The notes beneath the pieces are model-generated. The model worked only from the letters and a program-made list of their open reading frames with translations, ran no database searches and had not been told where the DNA came from. Shown here in pieces: positions 1 to 7,744 of a stretch of DNA of 36,452 nt (the first letter of the stretch is position 1; each line of letters opens with the position of its first letter). The position numbers and the translations under genes are program-made. Source of the DNA: Methanomassiliicoccales archaeon (lineage in GTDB: Archaea > Thermoplasmatota > Thermoplasmata > Methanomassiliicoccales > UBA472); contig JAVYMA010000019.1 of NCBI GenBank assembly GCA_038740345.1, positions 1 through 36,452 on the forward strand, given 5' to 3'.

Positions 1-1
1 T

Positions 2-301
2 GTAAATAAAATTGGTACACGATCGCTGGCCTTGGCTTGTCGTGAGTCTGGTATTAGTTGCAATATAGTGGCAGCAGAGAATAAAATTTTACCTTTTAAT
101 TGCGTGGATCCTTTAAGGTCATCTAGCAAAATCAAAGAAGTACAATTCGAAAAACAAGTTTTCGAAGTTACTCCTTTCTCACTTTTTAACACATGGTTCA
201 GTAATAAGGGATTCTATACTTCAGATAAAATAATCGACAGCATTAAAAATTTGAGAATAGCTGAAATCTTGAATAGAAAAAAGAATAATTATAAAAATTA
301 A
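2..301 (+). CDS. eIF2B/ribose-1,5-bisphosphate isomerase family protein, C-terminal part
   Basis: This is the 3' end of a gene that begins before the window. The reading frame is open from base 2 to a TAA at 299-301. The translated piece contains NKIGTRSLALACRESGI followed by a KILPFN-like stretch and FEVTPFSLFNTWFSNKGF. These match the conserved C-terminal half of the eIF2B alpha/beta/delta family, which includes archaeal ribose-1,5-bisphosphate isomerase and methylthioribose-1-phosphate isomerase. The NKIGT element belongs to the Rossmann-like ligand site. An internal TTG at 32 is not the real start, because conserved sequence continues upstream of it. The C-terminus ends in a basic KKNNYKN tail. 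Which family member this is cannot be decided from the C-terminus alone. Confidence 0.72.
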   Translation, partial: VNKIGTRSLALACRESGISCNIVAAENKILPFNCVDPLRSSSKIKEVQFEKQVFEVTPFSLFNTWFSNKGFYTSDKIIDSIKNLRIAEILNRKKNNYKN

Positions 302-444
302 CAGCACTGAAAAAGTTATTTTCTTGTAAAACCCCTGACAATTTATTATTAAAAATGTTTGATTTGCTTTGAGGAAATAAAAATAATTAATCATTTTTAT
401 AATTTGAAAAGAATTCGAATAATTCACCTCCTAATTCAAAAAAT

Positions 445-660
445 TTATATTTTTTCTGCAAAAGCACATCGTCGTCCCAATTTTATTATTCTAATATCAA
501 TTTCATCACCAGGCTTGCCTCCTGGAACGAATATAATGAGGCCGTTTATCCTAGCAATGCCATCACCCTGCTTCCCTACATCAACAACCGTAACATGATA
601 TTCCTTACCTTCTTCAATGGTTATTATCTCTCTGCTACTTTGAATATATTCATTAGACAT
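445..660 (-). CDS. Small TRAM-domain protein
   Basis: This 71-residue protein consists almost entirely of one TRAM domain, from about residue 12 to 68. Typical elements are the YHVTVVDVGKQGDGIARI stretch, the FVPGGKPGDEIDIRI loop, and a terminal strand with ARG-like basic residues. TRAM is an OB-like RNA-binding fold. Stand-alone archaeal TRAM proteins are known as RNA chaperones with a cold-shock-protein-like role, so a cytoplasmic RNA-binding function is likely. The ATG at 660 is preceded by a poor ribosome-binding site. Two tiny possible reading frames lie just upstream on the same strand (895-761 and 761-663) and could form a small transcription unit with it. It faces away from the ribonucleotide reductase gene. 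Confidence 0.85.
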   Translation of the reverse strand: MSNEYIQSSREIITIEEGKEYHVTVVDVGKQGDGIARINGLIIFVPGGKPGDEIDIRIIKLGRRCAFAEKI

Positions 661-662
661 CT

Positions 663-761
663 TTACCCGATCCCATAGAGGAATGACGAAATTTCGCGAC
701 CTAGACCTTGGGAAATCAATTCGATTTTCATTTCTTTTGTTGTTGAGATATTAATTATCAT
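663..761 (-). CDS. Possible 32-residue ORF upstream of the TRAM gene
   Basis: A short reading frame starts MIINISTTKEMKIELISQGL and ends 2 nt before the TRAM-protein ATG. Its start overlaps the stop of the next upstream frame as TAATG, an arrangement common in coupled archaeal genes. I recognise no family. It is offered only because the spacing and overlaps look operon-like; chance is a real possibility. Confidence 0.22.
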   Translation of the reverse strand: MIINISTTKEMKIELISQGLGREISSFLYGIG

Positions 762-895
762 TATTCCTTATTCCCCTTTAATGACATGACCCGAACTGAG
801 CTTTCAACGAAATCCGAGCCGTCCGAATCGAAATAATCGATTGCTTTCATTGGCATATATTCTGGTAGAACCTCGATTCTAGTTACGTATCGCAA
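761..895 (-). CDS. Possible 44-residue ORF at the head of the TRAM unit
   Basis: This frame has a TTG start at 895 and reads RYVTRIEVLPEYMPMKAIDY in its first half, with an acidic middle and an LKGNKE end. The amino-acid composition looks protein-like rather than random, but no family is recognised and there is no clear Shine-Dalgarno sequence. It ends with TAATG, overlapping the next small frame. An in-frame TGA lies 16 codons upstream of the TTG, so it cannot be much longer. It may equally be the remnant of a longer gene. Confidence 0.25.
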   Translation of the reverse strand: MRYVTRIEVLPEYMPMKAIDYFDSDGSDFVESSVRVMSLKGNKE

Positions 896-954
896 GATTC
901 CGTATTCTCCCGAAATGAAATATACTCATAACCATATAATATGAATGCTTTAAT

Positions 955-963
955 GTTTATACC
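955..963 (+). promoter_or_regulatory. Probable TATA box of the ribonucleotide reductase gene
   Basis: GTTTATACC lies about 50 nt upstream of the ATG at 1011 in AT-rich DNA. It resembles an archaeal TATA element and predicts a transcript start near 982 with a leader of roughly 30 nt. No strong Shine-Dalgarno sequence is seen before the ATG. Confidence 0.4.
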
Positions 964-1010
964 AATAATATTAGAAAGAATTAATCTCATCCTAAAGAAA
1001 TGTATTAAAT

Positions 1011-2810
1011 ATGGAAGGCCAAGCATTCCCAGAGCTAACGCCGAATGCAGTAGCTGTTCTTCGACATCGATATCTCCTTAGAGACGAAAATTCCATAATT
1101 GTAGAAACACCAGAAGATCTTTTCAGAAGAGTGGCCAAAAATGTTGCTTCTGCTAATGAATTTTATAATGATGGCCGCTCACGCCGTTCAGAAGAAGAAG
1201 AATTTTACCAAGTAATGAGAAGTCTAGATTTTCTTCCAAACTCACCTACGCTAATGAATGCTGGAACCCCATTGCAACAATTAGCTGCCTGCTTTGTAAT
1301 ACCTATAGAGGATAGCATTGAAAGTATATTTGAAGCCATTAAGAATGCAGCTATTATTCACCAATCTGGAGGAGGAACAGGTTTCTCATTTTCTCGCCTT
1401 AGACCTCAAGGAGATGTCGTTCGATCAACGGCGGGTATAGCTTCAGGGCCGATTTCATTCATGAGGGTTTTTGATGCTGCGACTGAAGCCATTAAACAAG
1501 GCGGGAGAAGAAGAGGGGCTTCTATGGGGATTTTACGGGTGGATCATCCAGATATAGAAGCCTTTATTCATTGCAAAGACGACCTACGTTCTTTTCCCAA
1601 TTTCAATATCTCAGTTGCAGCAACAGATGAATTTATTGAGCGAGTTAGAAGGAAACAGGAATATGAATTAATCAATCCACGAACGGGTAAGGCGGTTGGC
1701 AGACGAGATGCTTCATCTATAATGGATCAGATTTGTAGTTCGGCATTGAGGAGTGGAGATCCTGGTATGATTTTTATTGATACCATTAATGCAGCTAATC
1801 CTACACCTGACCAAGGTCCTATTGAAGCAACCAATCCCTGTGGGGAGGTTCCTCTTCTCCCTTATGAGGCGTGTAATCTAGGTTCCATCAACTTGAATAG
1901 ATTTTTAATTGATGACGGAAATTACAAAATAGATTGGGACAGACTCGCATCTATCGTGGATGTAGCAATTCGTTTTCTTGATAATGTGATTGATGTCAGT
2001 AGATATCCTTTACCAGCAATTAATGAAGTGGTACATGGTAATCGCAAAATAGGATTAGGTATCATGGGATTTGCGGATATATTATTGAAGTTAGGAATTC
2101 GCTATGGTTCCAAGGAATCATTCGAAATAGCAGAGAGAATAATTTCATTCATTAGAGATCAAGCGATAAGGACCTCTGAAAATATCGCTTCGACAAGAGG
2201 TTGTTTCCCACGTGCTAAAGGCCCTATAATGTCTAAAAGGCGGAATGCTACATTGCTCTCTATTGCACCTACTGGGACAATTAGCATGATAGCTGGATGT
2301 TCAAGCGGCATAGAACCTCTCTATGCCATTACGTATGTAAAGCACGTTATGGAAGGAACGCACCTTCAGGAAGTGAATCCTTATTTTGTAAGAGTGGCTA
2401 AAGAAAGAGGGTTTTTTAACGAGGTGTTAATGGAAAAATTAGCAAGAGAACATTCTCTTTCGAGAATTGAAACCATTCCGAAAGATATAAAAGAGATTTT
2501 TGTCACCAGTTTTGATATTCCACCTCTTGAACAAGTGCAAATGCAAGCTATTTTTCAAAAATATGTAGATAATGCTGTGTCTAAGACGATCAATTTGCCC
2601 AGACAATCGCGTGTTGAAGATGTTAGAGAAGTGTTTTTGAAAGCCCATGAACTTGGATGTAAGGGTATAACTGTATATCGAGAGGGGTCAAGGCCATCGC
2701 AAGTTCTTACTTCCGTTAAATTCCAGGCTCCTTGCCCAGATTGTGGATCATTAATGAGATATGAAGAGGGGGCATTGGTTTGTCCAGCTTGCGGATACGC
2801 TACGAGTTGA
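1011..2810 (+). CDS. nrdJ: Adenosylcobalamin-dependent (class II) ribonucleoside reductase
   Basis: This enzyme reduces ribonucleotides to deoxyribonucleotides in the cytoplasm, using adenosylcobalamin to generate a thiyl radical. Recognisable elements are Cys94 (LAACFVIP), the SGGGTGFSFSRLRP loop near 119-131, and the active-site block NPCGEVPLLPYEACNLGS at 275-292 with Cys277, Glu279 and Cys288. The APTGTIS phosphate-binding loop lies later in the protein. The C-terminus carries a CPDCG...CPACG zinc ribbon instead of a simple CxxC tail. At 599 residues it is on the short side for the family and shows no N-terminal ATP-cone. No nrdB-type small subunit or nrdDG genes are nearby, which fits a one-subunit class II enzyme. 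The organism must therefore make or import a B12 cofactor. Confidence 0.95.
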   Translation: MEGQAFPELTPNAVAVLRHRYLLRDENSIIVETPEDLFRRVAKNVASANEFYNDGRSRRSEEEEFYQVMRSLDFLPNSPTLMNAGTPLQQLAACFVIPIEDSIESIFEAIKNAAIIHQSGGGTGFSFSRLRPQGDVVRSTAGIASGPISFMRVFDAATEAIKQGGRRRGASMGILRVDHPDIEAFIHCKDDLRSFPNFNISVAATDEFIERVRRKQEYELINPRTGKAVGRRDASSIMDQICSSALRSGDPGMIFIDTINAANPTPDQGPIEATNPCGEVPLLPYEACNLGSINLNRFLIDDGNYKIDWDRLASIVDVAIRFLDNVIDVSRYPLPAINEVVHGNRKIGLGIMGFADILLKLGIRYGSKESFEIAERIISFIRDQAIRTSENIASTRGCFPRAKGPIMSKRRNATLLSIAPTGTISMIAGCSSGIEPLYAITYVKHVMEGTHLQEVNPYFVRVAKERGFFNEVLMEKLAREHSLSRIETIPKDIKEIFVTSFDIPPLEQVQMQAIFQKYVDNAVSKTINLPRQSRVEDVREVFLKAHELGCKGITVYREGSRPSQVLTSVKFQAPCPDCGSLMRYEEGALVCPACGYATS

Positions 2811-2873
2811 ATCTTAAACTTTTGCAAAATTAACTATAATATAATAATCAAGATTGATTGCCAGATGACTATG

Positions 2874-2881
2874 TTTATAAA
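2874..2881 (+). promoter_or_regulatory. TATA box upstream of the GC-rich island
   Basis: TTTATAAA is a near-consensus archaeal TATA element. A start site 24-26 nt further on would fall at about 2901-2905, exactly where base composition changes from AT-rich to GC-rich. Confidence 0.4.
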
Positions 2882-2900
2882 GTTACGAAAGGAGTTAGGT

Positions 2901-3025
2901 ATCAGCGGGCGTTAAATTCAACGCAACGCAACCACCGGCTTCGGGCAACAAAGACGCCTTTCCCTCCGTTAGGTGCTTTCCCCCCTCTCCTATTTTGGTC
3001 CGAAGTCGGTCCACCTAATTTTTCA
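2901..3025 (+). ncRNA. Candidate small structured RNA (unassigned)
   Basis: This is a GC-rich island in an AT-rich gap between nrdJ and trpB2. It begins about 25 nt after a TTTATAAA box and ends in a T-rich stretch after ACCTAA. Local helices can be drawn: GCGTT/AACGC around 2909-2924, GGCGT/ACGCC enclosing the first half, and TTAGGTG (about 2969) with CACCTAA (about 3021), which closes the second half. No tRNA, 5S, SRP or RNase P signature is seen. A 61-codon frame crosses it but has low-complexity Pro/Phe-rich content and no family likeness. The strand is inferred from the promoter and T-run only. Confidence 0.35.
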
Positions 3026-3134
3026 TTATACATAAATGCATGATTAAATATTTATTAGGAGTTAGTTTTAAATGCACAATATTATACATTTATACTCAAA
3101 AATGTTATATATTGACTAACGATTACACTGAGAC

Positions 3135-4457
3135 ATGAAGTCAAAAACAGACATCCGAGTGACTTTGGACTTGGACGATATACCTAAAAAATGGTATAAT
3201 ATAGTAGCTGATTTACCTGAGCCGCTTCCACCACCATTAAATCCAGGTACTAAAGAGCCTTTGAAATTTGAAGAATTTCGTGCTATTTTCCCTGATGAGA
3301 TTATTAGGCAAGAAATGTCGACTGAAAGATATATAGACATTCCAGAAGAAGTCAGAGATAGATTAATAATGTTAAATCGACCCAGCCCATTGGTAAGAGC
3401 TATCAGATTGGAGAAAGCGTTAAAGACCCCGGCTAAAATCTATTTTAAAAGAGAAGATCTCTCACCCGTTGGAAGTCATAAACCAAATACGGCTTTAGCC
3501 CAAGCATTTTATAATATGAGACAGGGCATTCAAAACCTTACAACAGAGACCGGCGCTGGACAATGGGGGTCTTCGTTGGCCCTAGCCTGCCGCATATTTG
3601 GGTTGAACTGTAAGGTGTTCATGGTTCGAGTCTCATACGACCAGAAGCCTTATAGAAGATATGTGATGGAAACATACGGTGCAAAAGTGTACCCTTCTCC
3701 ATCTATGGAAACAGAATTTGGAAGAAAACTATTGGAGCAAAACCCACAAAACACAGGATCACTAGGCATTGCAATTAGTGAGGCCATTGAAACAGCAGTA
3801 CATTCAGACAGCTGCAAATACTCACTGGGAAGCGTTGCAAATCATGTAATGTTACATCAGACTGTCATAGGACAGGAGGTAATAAAGCAGTTTGAGAAGA
3901 TCGATGTGGTCCCAGATTATATGATAGGGTGCGTAGGTGGTGGAAGCAACTTCGCAGGTTTTGCCTTCCCAATGCTAGGTAAGAAGCTAAAAGACCGGTC
4001 TATCGAAACTGAGTTTATTGCGGCGGAGCCGACATCAGTTCCATCTATTACTAAAGGAGAATATCGTTATGACTTCGGAGATACAGCTGGACTAACTCCA
4101 CTTTTTAAAATGTACACTCTCGGACATGATTTCATGCCTTCACCTATTCACGCTGGGGGTCTAAGATACCATGGTATGGCTCCAACTGTAAGCCTAGCGG
4201 CAAAATTAGGCCTAATAAAAGCAAAGAGCGTTCCTCAGAAAGAGACGTTTTCCGCAGGTATTTTATTTGCCCAAACAGAAGGAATAATCCCTGCACCAGA
4301 GAGCACCCATGCCATCGCAGTCGCGATAGAACTTGCAAGAAAAGCAAAGGAAAATAATGAGGAGAAAGTTATTGCATTTAATCTCTCAGGCCATGGCCTA
4401 TTAGATATGAGTGGTTATGCCAATTATCTGAGTGGAAAAATGAATGAAAATTCATAA
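3135..4457 (+). CDS. trpB2: Tryptophan synthase beta chain-like protein TrpB2
   Basis: This PLP enzyme joins indole (or another nucleophile) and serine-type substrates. The PLP lysine is Lys116 in [13 protein letters not shown], followed by [12 protein letters not shown] and the phosphate-binding GGGSN loop. At 440 residues, with an N-terminal extension of about 70 residues before the catalytic core, it belongs to the TrpB2 branch rather than TrpB1. TrpB2 generally does not depend on TrpA and is often encoded away from trpA. No trpA lies beside it here. The only other tryptophan-type gene is the partial trpG/pabA homologue at the far end of the window. A TTATATATTG box at about 3104-3113 suggests a nearly leaderless transcript. 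Its role may be tryptophan synthesis or indole salvage. Confidence 0.93.
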   Translation: MKSKTDIRVTLDLDDIPKKWYNIVADLPEPLPPPLNPGTKEPLKFEEFRAIFPDEIIRQEMSTERYIDIPEEVRDRLIMLNRPSPLVRAIRLEKALKTPAKIYFKREDLSPVGSHKPNTALAQAFYNMRQGIQNLTTETGAGQWGSSLALACRIFGLNCKVFMVRVSYDQKPYRRYVMETYGAKVYPSPSMETEFGRKLLEQNPQNTGSLGIAISEAIETAVHSDSCKYSLGSVANHVMLHQTVIGQEVIKQFEKIDVVPDYMIGCVGGGSNFAGFAFPMLGKKLKDRSIETEFIAAEPTSVPSITKGEYRYDFGDTAGLTPLFKMYTLGHDFMPSPIHAGGLRYHGMAPTVSLAAKLGLIKAKSVPQKETFSAGILFAQTEGIIPAPESTHAIAVAIELARKAKENNEEKVIAFNLSGHGLLDMSGYANYLSGKMNENS

Positions 4458-4558
4458 GCAACTTTGAATAATATCAAAAAAAACCAAACGCGATATTATT
4501 TTTCAATTTTAAACATATTTATCTGATACAATATTACTTCCGGAATGGATGTGATGAT

Positions 4559-5482
4559 TTGAGACCGGCAATAATTGTACATGGGGGGGCATGGGACATA
4601 CCCTTGGAAGCTCATGAAAATCATAAGAATGGATGCAAGCAAGCCGCTGCCGCTGGATACCGTAAAATGCTAAATGGGGGATCCGCCATTGATGCAGTCG
4701 AGAATGCAGTACGACATATGGAAGAAGATCCTACTTTTGATGCTGGTAGAGGTTCATTTCTAAACAAAGACGGCGAAATCGAATTAGATGCAATCATTAT
4801 GGAAGGAGACGATTTGGGATTAGGGGCTGTGGCTGCAGTACAACATATCTTACATCCCGTCTCATTGGCAAGAGCAGTTATGGACAACACTCCACATTGC
4901 ATGCTGGTAGGTGAAGGGGCGCTGCGCTTCGCACGATCCATAGGAATGGAAGAGATAGAAGTACCAGAATTGCTGACCTGCCGCGAATTGGAAAGATGGA
5001 GGTCTATCCAGGCCAGTAAAACTTTCGATCAGAAATCCTTTTTTAGGAAGGCCGATGGAGATTATAAGCAAAAAGGTACAGTTGGGGCAGTGGCTATAGA
5101 CAGCGAGGGGTTGATAGCAGCAGCGACATCTACTGGAGGGACACCGAATAAAATGGCAGGGAGAGTTGGTGATTCACCTTTAGTTGGTTGCGGAAATTAT
5201 GCTGATAGCAATATAGGAGGCGTTTCAGCAACAGGATGGGGGGAGTCGATAATGAAGACTGTATTAGCAAGAAAGGTGTGTGATTTCCTTGAACGAGGAA
5301 AAACTGAGTGGTCTGCAGTAAAAGATTCTATTTTATATTTAGAGAAAAGAGTAAATGGCTTTGGGGGGGTCATTTTAATTTCTAAAGAAGGGAAAATGGC
5401 CTATTCATTCAATACACCACATATGGCAATCGGCTGGGTAGACGCTTCTGGTCACCTTGGGGCTGAAGTAAAATCACTATAA
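4559..5482 (+). CDS. iaaA: Isoaspartyl peptidase/L-asparaginase (plant-type, Ntn hydrolase)
   Basis: Members of this family hydrolyse isoaspartyl dipeptides and asparagine. They are made as a precursor that cleaves itself before a catalytic threonine. The N-terminal PAIIVHGGAW, the AGRGSFLNKDGEIELDA block at about 62-78, and the GTVGAVA motif with the presumed nucleophile Thr174 are all present. They are followed by ATSTGGTPNKMAGRVGDSP, which forms the substrate pocket. Length (307 aa) is normal. The start is a TTG at 4559, chosen because homology begins at once and no in-frame ATG lies upstream. The gene stands alone, with gaps on both sides. A role in nitrogen recovery or damaged-protein turnover is inferred from the family. 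Confidence 0.92.
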   Translation: MRPAIIVHGGAWDIPLEAHENHKNGCKQAAAAGYRKMLNGGSAIDAVENAVRHMEEDPTFDAGRGSFLNKDGEIELDAIIMEGDDLGLGAVAAVQHILHPVSLARAVMDNTPHCMLVGEGALRFARSIGMEEIEVPELLTCRELERWRSIQASKTFDQKSFFRKADGDYKQKGTVGAVAIDSEGLIAAATSTGGTPNKMAGRVGDSPLVGCGNYADSNIGGVSATGWGESIMKTVLARKVCDFLERGKTEWSAVKDSILYLEKRVNGFGGVILISKEGKMAYSFNTPHMAIGWVDASGHLGAEVKSL

Positions 5483-5882
5483 GAAAAATGATAAAATTTT
5501 TTAAAATAGTTTTAGAAAATATTTAAAAAAGTTATAGCGCCTGGCAAACCATTATTGAAATAAAACAAATTTTTCCATATCTGTTTTTAGAATATTAATG
5601 GAAATTATTACACTAAATATATTAATGCAAATGCTAGCTCAAAGATCATTATAAACGTCTTATGTTGTATGAAGAGCGTCTTTTCTTAAGAATACTCACT
5701 TTATAGAATAGCATAAAAAAAGGTGATGGATTACGCTCTACAAGATTCTATATATACGAAAAAGTGGAAATTTGGATCCCATTTAAAAATAACATAGAAC
5801 GAGGATTAAAAACACAACTTCCCAATAATAAGAAAGCAATTCTGCATAGAGATAATTCAGAAGCAGGAGATGACTTCGACAG
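5483..5882. other. AT-rich intergenic gap, 400 bases
   Basis: I see no convincing gene here. A run rich in A and T follows the asparaginase stop. A 24-codon frame near 5725 has a ribosome-site-like AAAGGTG directly abutting its start, too close to be persuasive. No tRNA-like or strongly folded segment was noticed. Confidence 0.4.
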
Positions 5883-6590
5883 ATGGGAGCCTTGAGAACT
5901 ATAAAAGCCATAATCTTTGATTTGGACGACACGCTAGTAAAAAGTGGTATAGATTATTATGGTATGAGAATGGCTATTGTAAAAAAGCTTATTGAGATGG
6001 GGGCTGACCATTCTAGCGTTGACTTATCCTGGACTATTACAGATAATATTTATTATGGCAAAAAAAGTATATTATATAATAAAAAATATAAAAATGAAGA
6101 AGAAATCGATTATGAAATAAATACCATACTAACATCTATTGAAATTAAAGCTATTGACCATATACGCCCAATCACTGGGTCGAAAGAAGTGCTCTATGAA
6201 ATGCAGAGATGGGGCTTACCCACAGCAATACTAACGCGAGCTTCCAGAGAATATGCAAGCAAGGTCTTGGCTATCACAGGAATGAATAAGTATATCAGTT
6301 ACTACATTTGCAGGGATGATTATCGATTAGAAGAAGCCAAGCCAAATCCTTTAGCACTAGAAAGAGCGGCTCAGAGCATTAACGAGAGGCCACGAAATTG
6401 TTTATACGTCGGTGATCACGTGATGGATTTGGAATGCGCTAAGGCTGCTGGGGCTCAATTTTTAGGTGTTCTCACCGGCCAAATAACAAAAGAAATGTGG
6501 CTGAATCATGGTTGTAATACAATATTACAGAGTATTGCTGAACTTCCAAAATATATCAGGGATAGATTCGCGAGCAATTTAATATCTTGA
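5883..6590 (+). CDS. HAD-superfamily phosphatase (phosphoglycolate phosphatase-like)
   Basis: This cytoplasmic hydrolase has the four HAD motifs in order. Motif I is FDLDDTLV with Asp13 and Asp15, motif II is ILTRAS with the Thr, motif III has the Lys in EEAKPNPLAL, and motif IV is YVGDHVMDLECAKAAG. A helical cap between motifs I and II (about residues 25-100) makes it a C1-cap, Gph-like member. The substrate cannot be read from the sequence; small phosphometabolites such as phosphoglycolate are typical. An in-frame stop just upstream supports the ATG at 5883. It lies 20 nt before ridA on the same strand, so the two are probably co-transcribed. Confidence 0.88.
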   Translation: MGALRTIKAIIFDLDDTLVKSGIDYYGMRMAIVKKLIEMGADHSSVDLSWTITDNIYYGKKSILYNKKYKNEEEIDYEINTILTSIEIKAIDHIRPITGSKEVLYEMQRWGLPTAILTRASREYASKVLAITGMNKYISYYICRDDYRLEEAKPNPLALERAAQSINERPRNCLYVGDHVMDLECAKAAGAQFLGVLTGQITKEMWLNHGCNTILQSIAELPKYIRDRFASNLIS

Positions 6591-6610
6591 AATGCTTATT
6601 ATACTAAAAC

Positions 6611-6991
6611 ATGTCAAGAAGCATTTTTTCCAATGATGCACCTAGACCTATAGGCCCGTATTCCCAGGCTATGGAGTGTGGAAACCTTGTTTTCGTTTCA
6701 GGTCAATTGGGTATAGATCCCAGTACAGGGCAATTAGTAGAGGGAGGAATTGGAGCTGAAACAACTAGATGTCTAAAAAATATCAATGCAATATTATCAC
6801 TTTTAAATTTAAGTTTAAAAGATGTTGTAAAGACAATCGTGTTCATGACTGATTTAACTGAATTCAAGGAAATGAATCTTGTTTATGCATCATTCTTTCA
6901 ATTATCGACCCCAGCACGTTCAGTCGTAGAGGTTTCTAGACTACCATTGGGGGCTAAGATAGAGATAGAGGCTATAGCTTCGTTTTGTTGA
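6611..6991 (+). CDS. ridA: RidA/YjgF-family enamine/imine deaminase
   Basis: RidA proteins are trimeric cytoplasmic enzymes that hydrolyse reactive enamine/imine intermediates released by PLP enzymes such as threonine dehydratase. The 126-residue length, the N-terminal RPIGPYSQA, the FVSGQLGIDP segment, PARSVVEV with the carboxylate-binding Arg103, and the IEIEAIA end with Glu120 all match the active RidA subgroup. It follows the HAD gene by 20 nt. A PLP enzyme (TrpB2) and an asparaginase lie upstream, but a direct metabolic link is not established. Confidence 0.94.
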   Translation: MSRSIFSNDAPRPIGPYSQAMECGNLVFVSGQLGIDPSTGQLVEGGIGAETTRCLKNINAILSLLNLSLKDVVKTIVFMTDLTEFKEMNLVYASFFQLSTPARSVVEVSRLPLGAKIEIEAIASFC

Positions 6992-7744
6992 ACATCTTTT
7001 AGATTTAATTTATTTTTTATTAGGTTTAGCGCACTAAGATTAGCATACATTATATTTATTGAAATTCATTTAAAATTTTGCGCTAATACCTTAATATGGC
7101 TCAACTTAGAAATCGCACACCATTAAACTAGTTAAGTTCATCTTCAACATGATGCCTAAGTTTCACCACACATATCTTCTATTAATAATTTAAATGTATT
7201 AATAATTATTTCTTTAATATAATATTACAAAATTTAAAATCCATTAATAATTATTAGCTCGAGTAAAATCGAATATAAATGCGATAATTGTTGAAATAAT
7301 TGCTCTTCCTATATGATTGCTTTCAGCCAATTTTTCTCATATGGGGTGGGTGCTGACTGGACAGACCATTATTTTAATGACGTTGATTCTCACAGACTCT
7401 TAGCGCCAAAGAATGCCTTATAATCTATTTAATTGCACCAAACTTTTCACATAATTCAACGTTGCTGCTAAAAGTAGGTAAGCTCGACAATAATTTGTAA
7501 GTTATCCACCCAACTCAGGTACTCAAACAGGTTTAAAAATACGAAATATTTAAATATCGATTCCATTAAGGCTCTTAAAAAATATTATCCGCATCTCAAT
7601 GATATTTATTTTTTATTTTAAAACTTTGCTTATGAGATAAAATCTGGAAATAAGCATTTTGATTTATTATTTAAGCGTAAATGATTTATCTGAACTATAA
7701 ATGAATATAGTAATTTACTTCAATTGATTCAGCACTTATTGAAC
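6992..7744. other. Long AT-rich gap before copA
   Basis: About 730 bases without a convincing gene. Most of it is AT-rich with several TAATAATTATT-like runs. A moderately GC-richer patch at about 7320-7420 could fold weakly but has no recognisable signature. A TATAAATG box at about 7696-7703 probably drives copA. No tRNA, repeat array or inverted repeat of note was seen. Confidence 0.4.

Noticed and set aside
2858-3043. 61-codon open frame in the GC-rich island
   Set aside because: No ribosome site, odd Pro/Phe-rich composition and no family resemblance; a folded RNA explains the composition better.
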